Shown here piece by piece: positions 7,800-13,666 of a stretch of DNA of 13,666 nucleotides. A program made the translations under genes and the position numbers. Within the stretch, counting starts at the first letter, position 1. The number at the start of each line of letters is the position of its first letter. The stretch is from JALZHR01 sp036389695 (GTDB taxonomy: Bacteria > Acidobacteriota > Blastocatellia > Pyrinomonadales > Pyrinomonadaceae): contig DASVWG010000267.1 of NCBI GenBank assembly GCA_036389695.1, positions 1 through 13,666 of the forward strand, written 5' to 3'. A model generated the notes under the pieces. That model ran no database searches and was not told where the DNA came from. It was given only the letters and a program-made list of their open reading frames with translations.

Positions 7800-8263
7800 G
7801 TCAGCGCGACGAGCAAAGGCACAAAAAAGATAAAACAAACCGCACCGCGCATCCAGCTCAAATACTGCCAGCGATTGCCGCGCGCCAGCCACTCAGCCGC
7901 CGTTAAATTCGATTCCGCGCTTCGCTCGAAAGCCATCAGTTCGGGAACAAAATACAAAAAGGAAACCGTCAAAACGACGATGTAAGCGGCAAAACTCAAA
8001 AGTATCAATTTCCGCCGCGCCTTTAATTTCCAGTTCAACACCACCGCGCCAATCAGCGATAAAATCAAAAGCGGATGAATCGTCATCCAAAACCGCGCCT
8101 CGCGCAGCCCGTATTTCCCCGTCACAACGACCGCCGAACCCGGCAAATCCGAAAGATAAACCGGAAAATAAACCAGATGCGAATAAACAATCCCGCCCAG
8201 CAATACCGCCCAAAAAATAATCGCCAAAAAAAGCGTGTACGTTCCAAGACTTAATCTCTTCAA
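7772..8263 (-). CDS. Four-TM integral membrane protein of unknown function
   Basis: About 163 residues with four hydrophobic helices: LGTYTLFLAIIFWAVLLGGI, FWMTIHPLLILSLIGAVVLN, LILLSFAAYIVVLTVSFLYF and GAVCFIFFVPLLVALT. It recalls DUF1772/DUF4149-type small membrane proteins, with Tyr/His/Trp residues near the helix ends (YSHLVYFP, RFWMTIHP, NRWQYLSWMRG), but I cannot assign a family. I chose TTG at 8263 because a strong AAGGAG (8273-8278 on the minus strand) stands 9 nt before it. The longer reading from ATG at 8305 adds 14 residues encoded over that ribosome site. Its 3' end is the dipeptidase terminator hairpin. Confidence 0.75.
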   Translation of the reverse strand: MKRLSLGTYTLFLAIIFWAVLLGGIVYSHLVYFPVYLSDLPGSAVVVTGKYGLREARFWMTIHPLLILSLIGAVVLNWKLKARRKLILLSFAAYIVVLTVSFLYFVPELMAFERSAESNLTAAEWLARGNRWQYLSWMRGAVCFIFFVPLLVALTKSDADDGV

Positions 8264-8311
8264 CCGATTTTTCTCCTTCCGCAAAATGTGTGGGAAATTT
8301 AACATTTTTTC

Positions 8312-8353
8312 GTTGAATTGAAAAGAAAATGTTAAAATCCCGATGCTGAAACG
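8312..8353 (+). repeat. hutU 3'-end-like copy C
   Basis: TTGAATTGAAAAGAAAATG followed by TTAAAATCCCGATGCTGAAA aligns to the hutU end (GAATTTGCCGAAAAAAATAA, TGTCAAAATTCCGATGTTAA) with one short deletion. The 3' part still reads ENVKIPMLK, but no stop follows. It sits between the four-TM gene and the kinase gene. Confidence 0.65.
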
Positions 8354-8412
8354 AGGAACGCGGCAAGAGAGACGGATATAATTGATTCCTAAAAATATCT
8401 GCCGCGTCGGCG

Positions 8413-8450
8413 GTTGAATGTGCGAAAAGAATGGTGTAAAAATGCCGATG
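8413..8450 (+). repeat. hutU 3'-end-like copy D
   Basis: GTTGAATGTGCGAAAAGAAT followed by GGTGTAAAAATGCCGATG aligns at the nucleotide level with the hutU tail and with copy C, about 101 bp upstream in the same orientation. The reading frame is broken by a stop, so only the DNA pattern remains. It lies about 60 bp before the kinase start. Confidence 0.6.
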
Positions 8451-8513
8451 AAAAAAAATTAAGTTTTTCGTCAATGTTGTAGTAGTATTACCGACGGAAA
8501 AGGAGTCGGAAAG

Positions 8514-10850
8514 ATGGAAAAACGATTGCCATTGCCGGTCGGAACGGTTTTGCAAGGACGTTATCGCATTGTGCGCCAGCTTGGACACGGCGGCTTCGGT
8601 GCGGTTTATGAAGCCGTCGACGATGAGATAGACTTGTCTTTCGCGCTGAAGGAAACTTTTTACGCCGCCGATGCTGAGCTGCGTCAAGCCTTTAAGCGCG
8701 AAGCGCGAATACTGGCGAGTCTTTCGCACGAGGCTTTTCCCCGCGTGTCGCATTATTTCACCGAGGGTGACGGCTGTTTTCTGGTGATGGAACTCGTGCA
8801 CGGCGACGATTTGGATAAATTGCTCGCCGAGCGTGACGAGCCGTTTGAGCAGGAACAGGTTTTAGCCTGGGCAGATCAGATTCTCGACGCGCTCGAAGAT
8901 TTACACGCCGCCGGAATAGTTCACCGCGACATCAAGCCTTCAAACTTGAAATTAACACCGAAAGGCAAAATCAAGCTGCTCGATTTCGGAATCGCCAAAG
9001 GAACGCTCGAAGGCGACACCACGCTTTTAACCACGATAGGCAGTCTGGCAGCGGCGACTCTACAATATGCGCCGCTCGAACAAGTCCTGCGCGCCTCGCC
9101 GCAGCATCAAATGATGCTTTCCGTCGTGTCTTCCGACAAAGTATGGGAGATTATGCAGCGCGGCACCGACGCGACAAGTGATTTATACTCGCTCGGCGCG
9201 ACGCTTTATCAACTGCTGACCAAACACTTGCCCGCCGACGCGCCGACGCGCGCATTGGCAAGCTGGTCAGGACAGCAAGACCGTCTAATAGCGCCGCATG
9301 AATTCAAGGCGAACGTTTCAAAAGAGATTTCCGAAGTTCTTTTGAAGGCGATGAGTCTCGAACGCGGCGGACGTCATCAATCAGTGACCGAGATGCGGCA
9401 GTCTCTGAACGAAGCCGCGAAATCCGCCGCGAAAAAAATTATTCCGTCGCCCGAACCGGCGCCGCCCGCCGAACCGGAAATCGCCACGCTCGTTGCCGAA
9501 AATCCCGAAAAAGATTCATGGAAGGACACGCCGGTAACTTTTTTCCGCACGTTAGTCGAGAGATTAAAAAAACAATCTTTACCGAAACGTTCGTACTCCG
9601 GCTTAATTCTGGCGATAATCGCCCTGCCGCTGCTTTCGATAATGTTGGTGTTAGGCTTGATTTTTAAATCCGGCGACCCGATTTCAGGAAACACAAATGA
9701 TAATCGGGCGAATTCGAACGTTAATTCGACTCCAAATGTGAACATCAAACCGCCCGACCCGATGGATAATTCAACATACGTCTCAGGCAATCCGATTAGT
9801 GAGAGCGGGGCTAGGCTCGTCACAATCTCCCCGGACGGAAAAATGTTTGCCTGCGTGACCGCCGATAATACGATAAAACTGTGGAACGCGGAGGACGGCA
9901 CTTACCTCCAAACCTTTAAAGAACACAAAGGCACAATTAATTCAATCGCATTTTCGCCGGACGGTAAAAGGCTTGCCAGCGGAAGCGCGGACAAAACAGT
10001 AAAGCTATGGGATGTTGACAAGCCGGATTCAATATCGACTTTCAATGATTCCGATTCGGAAGTAATGAGCGTCGCTTTCCATCCCGAAGGCGGAAGACTC
10101 GCGGTCGGGAACTATAAAGGAGAAATCCTCATCTTGAATATTGGCAACAGCGGTATTCATGAACAGACTTTAAGAACTCCGGAAGCCGCGAGGTCGGTTG
10201 CCTATTCATCCGGTCAGCAAATAGCAGGCGGAAGCGCCGACGGTTCCATTAGCTTATGGCAAAAAGATGCCCTCTATCACTATAAACTACTCATCGGCTT
10301 TAAGTCTTACATAAATATGGTCGCGTTTTCGCCTGACGGGAAAAAAATCGCGGGCGTCGGCAGCGACTCTACAAATAGAACCGGCGGCTCTACAATTAAA
10401 ATATGGAACGTCGCCGACGGAACGTTTATAAGAGGATTTAGGCTCGAAAGTGCATCCTCTTGGATAAAATTTTCACCCGGCGGAAAGTTTTTAATGTGCT
10501 TTCTGAAAAGAGACACAAGAAACGGCGTGCCGACCGGCGTGCTTCCAACCGTGCCGCCGCCGACGACGCCGACGCCGACACCGCCGCCGACGCCGACGGC
10601 AACGCCAACGCCGAAATCTACCAAACCGACGCCGTCCGTTTCGGTATCGCCGACGCCGACGCCGCAATATTATTACTCGATTGTGTTGTTTGATGTAGAA
10701 AGCGGAAAAATTAAACAAGCGCTGACCGAGCACACGGATTATATTAATTCAGCCGACATCTCGGCTGACGGCAAAACCATTATCAGCGCAAGCGACGACA
10801 ACACAATCAGAATATGGCGAGCGATAGTGCCAGCGAGTCTTCTGAATTAG
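8514..10850 (+). CDS. Membrane-anchored Ser/Thr protein kinase with C-terminal WD40 propeller
   Basis: A 778-residue signalling protein. The N-terminal kinase domain (about 17-310) is complete: P-loop GHGGFG (24-29), Lys46, Glu63, HRDIKPSN (137-144) and DFG (157-159). The APE motif is changed to APLE (186-189) and is followed by about 25 extra residues before TDATSDLYSLG. A variable linker leads to one TM helix (about 361-383, LILAIIALPLLSIMLVLGLI), placing the kinase inside and the propeller outside the inner membrane. Seven WD40-like blades span about 430-775 (KLWNAEDGTYLQTFKEH, KLWDVDKPDS, KIWNVADG, RIWRAIVP). A Pro/Thr-rich stretch of about 45 residues interrupts blade 6. AAAGGAG at 8498-8504 fixes the ATG. 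A sensor or scaffold role is inferred; substrates are unknown. Confidence 0.93.
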   Translation: MEKRLPLPVGTVLQGRYRIVRQLGHGGFGAVYEAVDDEIDLSFALKETFYAADAELRQAFKREARILASLSHEAFPRVSHYFTEGDGCFLVMELVHGDDLDKLLAERDEPFEQEQVLAWADQILDALEDLHAAGIVHRDIKPSNLKLTPKGKIKLLDFGIAKGTLEGDTTLLTTIGSLAAATLQYAPLEQVLRASPQHQMMLSVVSSDKVWEIMQRGTDATSDLYSLGATLYQLLTKHLPADAPTRALASWSGQQDRLIAPHEFKANVSKEISEVLLKAMSLERGGRHQSVTEMRQSLNEAAKSAAKKIIPSPEPAPPAEPEIATLVAENPEKDSWKDTPVTFFRTLVERLKKQSLPKRSYSGLILAIIALPLLSIMLVLGLIFKSGDPISGNTNDNRANSNVNSTPNVNIKPPDPMDNSTYVSGNPISESGARLVTISPDGKMFACVTADNTIKLWNAEDGTYLQTFKEHKGTINSIAFSPDGKRLASGSADKTVKLWDVDKPDSISTFNDSDSEVMSVAFHPEGGRLAVGNYKGEILILNIGNSGIHEQTLRTPEAARSVAYSSGQQIAGGSADGSISLWQKDALYHYKLLIGFKSYINMVAFSPDGKKIAGVGSDSTNRTGGSTIKIWNVADGTFIRGFRLESASSWIKFSPGGKFLMCFLKRDTRNGVPTGVLPTVPPPTTPTPTPPPTPTATPTPKSTKPTPSVSVSPTPTPQYYYSIVLFDVESGKIKQALTEHTDYINSADISADGKTIISASDDNTIRIWRAIVPASLLN
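10535..10670 (+). repeat. Pro/Thr-coding low-complexity repeat within the kinase gene
   Basis: CCGACG-like hexamers, with CCG and ACG codons alternating, encode PTPTP runs (for example TPTPTPPPTPTATPTPKS). The segment falls inside a WD40 blade and is prone to slippage, so its length may vary between strains. It also creates long spurious open frames on the other strands. Confidence 0.85.
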
Positions 10851-10872
10851 CGATTCGGCGCGGGTTGCGGCG

Positions 10873-10911
10873 TTGAAGCAGGAGATAGCCGCGAATAATT
10901 AACAAAAAACT
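10873..10911 (+). repeat. Possible weak hutU 3'-end-like copy F
   Basis: Some 24 nt after the kinase stop, GAAGCAGGAGATAGCCGCGA followed by ATAATTAACAAAAAACTG resembles the hutU tail (GAAGCAATCGAATTTGCCGA, AAAAAATAATGTCAAAATTC) with gaps. It lacks the CCGATG end. The match is marginal and could be chance; it is noted because its position after a + strand gene is like copies A and B. Confidence 0.25.
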
Positions 10912-10923
10912 GCTCGTAATCAT

Positions 10924-10986
10924 TCGGAAGTCGTCGCTTCCGATTAGGAAGTTGCTGCTAATCAATCGGAAGTCGCGGCTTTTGAT
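10924..10986 (+). repeat. Three tandem 21-bp units
   Basis: Three adjoining units lie at 10924-10944, 10945-10965 and 10966-10986. Each follows the pattern T, C or A, GGAAGT, then CGTCGCT, TGCTGCT or CGCGGCT, then an AT-rich end. A weaker fourth unit may precede them (10903-10923). The first unit is nearly palindromic (TCGGAAG and CTTCCGA). The array is intergenic, between the kinase stop and a terminator, and is not CRISPR since there are no spacers. Confidence 0.75.
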
Positions 10987-11044
10987 GCAGAACGGTGAAT
11001 TTGGTTATTTTTTAAGTCGCGGAAGGGAAATGGAACTACAAAAG

Positions 11045-11080
11045 AAAAAGCCTTGAAGCGTTAAAACTTCAAGGCTTTTT
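11045..11080. terminator. Bidirectional terminator between the kinase and glycine-zipper genes
   Basis: A perfect 14-bp inverted repeat AAAAAGCCTTGAAG (11045-11058) and CTTCAAGGCTTTTT (11067-11080) with an 8-nt loop. The A and T runs in the arms supply a U tract in both directions. It can end transcription of the + strand kinase gene and of the convergent minus-strand gene, whose stop is about 20 bp away. Confidence 0.9.
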
Positions 11081-11101
11081 GATTATCCGGTGCAAAATCG
11101 A

Positions 11102-11443
11102 TTAGTATCTGCGGATTTTGCGGTATTTTCTCTTTTTCGGCTTCAGCTTATAAGTGTAAAGAGCCGAGCCGCCCGCGCCGACGCCCGCGCCGATTAGAGC
11201 GCCGCGTTTGCCGCCGATGAGACCGCCGAGAATGGCGCCGCCGCCGGTTCCGATTGCCATATTGATTCTATTGCGATGGCGACGGTAATAACTCGGTTTG
11301 GCAACGCGGCGATAACGGATTCTGCCGTTGCGGTCGCGGTAACGCTGCACATATGTCTGGGCTTCGACGCTGGTCGGCATCGCGAGCGGCATTATGCCGA
11401 CTACGAGCACCAGCATGACTAACATTGCGATATACTTTCTCAT
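11102..11443 (-). CDS. Secreted glycine-zipper protein
   Basis: A 113-residue small protein. Residues 1-29 form a signal peptide (MRKYIAMLVMLVLVVGIMPL, ending SVEA before Q). The mature N-terminal part is rich in Arg and Tyr (YRDRNGRIRYRRVAKPSYYR). It is followed by a glycine zipper (GTGGGAILGGLIGGKRGALI, then GAGVGAGGSALYTY) that likely inserts in or spans a membrane. The tail is very basic (KPKKRKYRKIRRY). Glycine-zipper proteins of this kind are common, poorly characterised envelope proteins. AAGGGGAG lies about 10 nt before the ATG on the minus strand. An inverted repeat GCAAAA/TTTTGC (11480-11496) about 40 bp upstream could be an operator. Confidence 0.82.
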   Translation of the reverse strand: MRKYIAMLVMLVLVVGIMPLAMPTSVEAQTYVQRYRDRNGRIRYRRVAKPSYYRRHRNRINMAIGTGGGAILGGLIGGKRGALIGAGVGAGGSALYTYKLKPKKRKYRKIRRY

Positions 11444-11778
11444 TTTTTGACTTCTCCCCTTATGAATTTTTGTTTGTTTGCAAAATTAACTTTTGCCGGA
11501 TTATTTCAATATACTACCGTTAGCAATTACGATGCCAGTCGGAGGAAAGCTTAAATTTAAAGGGTTTAGCTTCTATTTAAGATTATTTTTGTATTTATTT
11601 CGTGCATTGAGTGTTCTATATGGTGTTAAATTTTAAATGACGATTTTGGAATGGACATTATCCGCTACGGCGATGTCGCTCATAAAGAAGCACGATTGAA
11701 TTGCGAAAGAAAACGATGTGGGAGCGCCGATGAGCCGCCCAAAAGTCAGGAACATGTGCTAATCGGCGAAGTATATAT
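11444..11778. other. Gene-free AT-rich stretch
   Basis: This 335-bp gap holds the leader of the glycine-zipper gene (Shine-Dalgarno and the GCAAAA-TTAAC-TTTTGC dyad at 11480-11496), then AT-rich sequence without a credible gene. A urocanase-like relic follows at 11639-11732. No terminator is recognised for the minus-strand gene ending at 11779 just beyond. Confidence 0.7.
11639..11732 (+). pseudogene. Decayed urocanase C-terminal fragment (copy E)
   Basis: It aligns with hutU 4951-5040. Over the 45 bases from GGAATG to GAAGCA, 32 match without gaps, reading GMDIIRYGDVAHKEA against [15 protein letters not shown] in HutU. Beyond that the frame is lost, but the DNA still tracks the hutU tail to the CCGATG near its end. 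It is the longest of the tail-like copies and shows that the similarity extends beyond the last 54 bp. Confidence 0.65.
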
Positions 11779-13110
11779 TTAATTTTTGGTGTTTTTGTAT
11801 GTTTTTACATAAAATTCCTGCCAAAGCTCATCAATTTCAGACCATTTGGAAACGCACCAGAATCCCAGACCGAAGAGAATAAAAAGAAAAATTAAACACA
11901 ATACAAATCCGGCGGCAGTTCTTCCGAAATTTATAGCTAACCCAAATGGGAGCGTTCTATAGTCTCTAACGAAACTTATAAAGTAAACGAAACAGGGAAT
12001 TAAGCTGAATAGTCTCGGAATACGTTTTAACCAAGGTTGCGGATTAACCGACCAGTATCCTTTATTATTACTGTTTTGCAGACTGAGCATTGGTACTTCA
12101 TTTTCCATATCCTCGGGGAATCCGTAAATCCTGCCCAAAATAGTAAAAAGAACAAACGATAGGAAAATCAAGCACAACAAAATTCCGATAAATTGGAAAA
12201 CTCCGACTACAAAACCAAGAAAAAATGCAATCACGAAACAAAGCGATAAAAGCACTGTTGGCACAATGCCGAAAGTTTCATTTTTCTTTCTTACTTTCAA
12301 AGCAAAAAGTGAATTCAGATACTTCCATGAAATAGTTTTGATGTATTTTTTGAATTCAAAAATACTTACTTTCAAAGCAATAAAGTAATCTCGTAATTTG
12401 GAATCTTTCCAAAGCCTTTCGGTTTTTCCGATATAAGATACGGCTTGGTTTTCATCCTCAAGATAAGGGAAAACAAAAAGTTGCCGAGATGCAAGAATGT
12501 CGTAAAATTCTTTTGATTCTTCAGATTGGAGAGCCGCTTTGATACCTATTCTGAGACTGACGATGTAATTTCTCAACCCCAAGCGTAGCATTGTCAAAAC
12601 AATAATTAAGCTAAAACCGCCTAATAGAGTTAAGTCATTTGAGTCGAAAGAAACTCCAAAAAAAGGAACTTTGAAAGTGTAATTCTCAACTCTGGAACTT
12701 CTAACTAGCGGAATATACTCATCGGAAACCTTTTTTGCGCAATTATAGCACTCCAACCTTTTTTGCTCTTTACAGAGCGATTTATTCTCTGCATTAACAC
12801 AATCGGGAAAATCCGCATCACAATCTTGTCCGACGCAAGTCGTCGGTAAAAGAAAATCAATACCTTCAGCCCGTTTCGCATCCTCCGGATTACCGGGCAA
12901 TTTCAATTCCTCTATTTTTTTACCAATTTTGTAATTTTGTTCTTCGCGTTTTGCCAAACGGTTGTCCATCCACGATAGATCGCCGATACTTAAATTACCT
13001 GCAATAATTAACACTGTGACGACTACTAAAACAATTGTGGTGAATCTAACTCTTTTAGAGGATTCGGTTATGGTTTCCAGATAATCCTTTAATCCTAATT
13101 GACCGGGCAT
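11779..13110 (-). CDS. Multi-TM protein with six-cysteine loop, function unknown
   Basis: I do not recognise this 443-residue protein. One TM helix (about 24-40) is followed by a large hydrophilic segment with six cysteines (92, 97, 104, 113, 121, 124; CVGQDC, then CYNC), probably extracytoplasmic and either disulfide-bonded or metal-binding. A second TM lies at about 158-176. A charged, probably cytosolic segment of some 100 residues follows, then four more TMs (about 281-303, 304-326, 366-382, 397-420). The segment after the second TM is rich in Lys and aromatic residues. The gene is visibly AT-richer than its neighbours, suggesting acquisition or relaxed codon use. ATG at 13110 has AAAGGAAA about 10 nt upstream. 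It stands alone, with no operon partner. Confidence 0.8.
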   Translation of the reverse strand: MPGQLGLKDYLETITESSKRVRFTTIVLVVVTVLIIAGNLSIGDLSWMDNRLAKREEQNYKIGKKIEELKLPGNPEDAKRAEGIDFLLPTTCVGQDCDADFPDCVNAENKSLCKEQKRLECYNCAKKVSDEYIPLVRSSRVENYTFKVPFFGVSFDSNDLTLLGGFSLIIVLTMLRLGLRNYIVSLRIGIKAALQSEESKEFYDILASRQLFVFPYLEDENQAVSYIGKTERLWKDSKLRDYFIALKVSIFEFKKYIKTISWKYLNSLFALKVRKKNETFGIVPTVLLSLCFVIAFFLGFVVGVFQFIGILLCLIFLSFVLFTILGRIYGFPEDMENEVPMLSLQNSNNKGYWSVNPQPWLKRIPRLFSLIPCFVYFISFVRDYRTLPFGLAINFGRTAAGFVLCLIFLFILFGLGFWCVSKWSEIDELWQEFYVKTYKNTKN

Positions 13111-13453
13111 AAATTAAATTTCCTTTAACTAAACGTTATGAGATAGATAAAGCCGGAATAAATGTTCTGGTAATGCAGGTTAAATAATTTGCGGCTATAT
13201 TAAAATAATATCTTGTATTTTTCAAGATTTATTTTTGAGCGCCCGATGGATAAAACTTTCGTATCATATTAAATCTTAACGTAAGCTTGCGACGAAAATC
13301 TGCGCTTCGCGTTTTGCGTTTTACATTAAACTCGTTTCCGCTTTAATATATCGAAGCTCAAAATATTTGACGGCATTAACCGAATTTATATATAAATTCG
13401 GTGAGACGTTTTACAGGATTTTCCCGCTTTAATCATCAGGAGAAAAAATAATT
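13111..13453. other. Gene-free divergent intergenic region
   Basis: This 343-bp AT-rich region lies between the minus-strand six-cysteine gene and the + strand S41-type gene, so it must hold both promoters. It contains a small hairpin with a T-rich tail (13210-13236) with no gene before it, a promoter with overlapping palindrome near 13367-13402, and two related TTCCGCTTTAAT-like stretches (near 13336 and 13423). I see no credible coding sequence in it. Confidence 0.7.
13367..13402 (+). promoter_or_regulatory. Promoter of the S41-type gene with a palindrome over the -10 box
   Basis: The -35 TTGACG (13367-13372) is followed, after 18 bp, by TATAAA (13391-13396). A perfect 24-bp palindrome (ACCGAATTTATA and its exact reverse complement, 13379-13402) covers the spacer end, the -10 and the likely start point. 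No T tract follows it, so an operator is a better reading than a terminator. Transcription from about 13403 would give a leader of about 50 nt. Confidence 0.5.
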
Positions 13454-13666
13454 ATGAAAACCGCGCGTGTGTTTTTGTTTTTGGTTTTAATCGTGTTTTG
13501 TCAGGGCGTTTTTGCTCAGGCGTCGACGAGCGAACGGCAGAGGATTGAGAGATTAATCGGGCTGGCGAAGGTTTGGGGAGCGGTCAAGTATTTTCACCCG
13601 TTTCCGGCTTATCGCGAGATTGATTGGGACAAGGCTTTGATTGAGACGATTCCGAAGGTGAACGCG
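13454..13666 (+). CDS. Secreted S41-type peptidase, N-terminal part (cut by window end)
   Basis: The first 71 residues of a longer protein. A signal peptide (MKTARVFLFLVLIVFCQGVF, then AQA) is followed by RLIGLAKVWGAVKYFHPFPA, then YREIDWDKALIETIPKVNA. This segment is typical of the start of S41-family (C-terminal processing peptidase-like) exported proteins that carry a helical domain before the protease domain. The catalytic part lies outside the window, so activity cannot be judged. AGGAG at 13438-13442, 11 nt before the ATG, supports the start. The promoter-palindrome unit just upstream suggests regulated expression. Confidence 0.75.
   Translation, partial: MKTARVFLFLVLIVFCQGVFAQASTSERQRIERLIGLAKVWGAVKYFHPFPAYREIDWDKALIETIPKVNA

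Noticed and set aside
8264..8305. Longer start (ATG at 8305) for the four-TM gene
   Set aside because: The AAGGAG at 8273-8278 lies inside that extension and 9 nt before the TTG at 8263, so the extension is most likely leader sequence.
7893..8801. A 302-codon open frame on the minus strand
   Set aside because: It overlaps the four-TM gene on the same strand in another frame and runs antisense into the kinase P-loop region. Its product is low-complexity without motifs, whereas the overlapping genes have clear domains and ribosome sites.
10307..10624. Gly/Val-repeat minus-strand open frame
   Set aside because: It is the antisense image of the Pro/Thr repeat in the kinase gene.
10924..10986. 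CRISPR-like array
   Set aside because: The units are contiguous without unique spacers, only 21 bp long, and no cas genes are near.
13210..13236. Terminator-like hairpin ATCTTG/CAAGAT followed by a T-rich tail
   Set aside because: There is no + strand gene upstream, the stem is only 6 bp, and the region is AT-rich, so function is unlikely or unknowable from sequence.
13232..13260. Similarity of TTGAGCGCCCGATGGATAAA to sequence around copy B (7724-7745)
   Set aside because: About 20 bases with gaps; too weak to call a repeat without a genome search.

Overview
The window looks like chromosomal DNA of a Gram-negative, non-proteobacterial bacterium. My best guess is an acidobacterium of the Blastocatellia type. 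This is inference, resting on the style of the Ser/Thr kinase-WD40 fusion, a hut pair with an unusual HutG-like enzyme, a secreted S41-type peptidase, and moderately GC-rich genes separated by AT-rich, repeat-bearing gaps. No 16S or other phylogenetic marker is present.

Layout. 12-86 (-): tRNA-Val(GAC) with encoded CCA and a recognisable promoter. 259-1086 (+): six-TM voltage-gated-type cation channel. 1139-1804 (+): HAD hydrolase. 2042-2326 (+): small GlsB/YeaQ-type membrane protein behind a candidate sigma-54 promoter, ending in a terminator that overlaps the stop codon of the next, convergent gene. 2378-3334 (-) and 3400-5049 (+): divergent histidine-utilisation genes (HutG-like ureohydrolase and urocanase HutU) around a highly symmetric candidate operator. 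5136-6314 (+): Ca2+/H+ antiporter. 6392-7705 (+): exported M19 dipeptidase. 7772-8263 (-): four-TM protein of unknown function. 8514-10850 (+): membrane-anchored Ser/Thr kinase with a C-terminal WD40 propeller. 11102-11443 (-): secreted glycine-zipper protein. 11779-13110 (-): AT-rich, multi-TM, cysteine-loop protein of unknown function. 13454-13666 (+): start of a secreted S41-type peptidase cut by the window edge.

How the genes work together. hutU and the hutG-like gene give two steps of histidine breakdown (urocanate to imidazolone propionate, and formiminoglutamate hydrolysis), so shared control from the 65-bp intergenic region is expected. The dipeptidase and the S41-type peptidase fit a peptide-scavenging lifestyle that would feed amino acids to such a pathway. 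The other genes (channel, antiporter, GlsB-like, kinase) are membrane, ion or stress functions with no tight operon logic.

Most unusual signal. Pieces of the 3' end of hutU recur in the gaps downstream, always on the + strand. The clearest is an ungapped 54-bp copy (44/54 identical, including the stop codon) just after the antiporter gene. Other pieces lie after the dipeptidase, twice before the kinase, and upstream of the glycine-zipper gene (there reaching further into the urocanase C-terminus). This may be a dispersed repeat family derived from, or shared with, the urocanase tail. Also notable are the symmetric four-half-site array between hutG and hutU, the sigma-54 promoter with nested dyads, a 24-bp perfect palindrome over a promoter -10 box, 21-bp tandem units after the kinase, and a WD40 propeller interrupted inside one blade by a Pro/Thr-rich segment.
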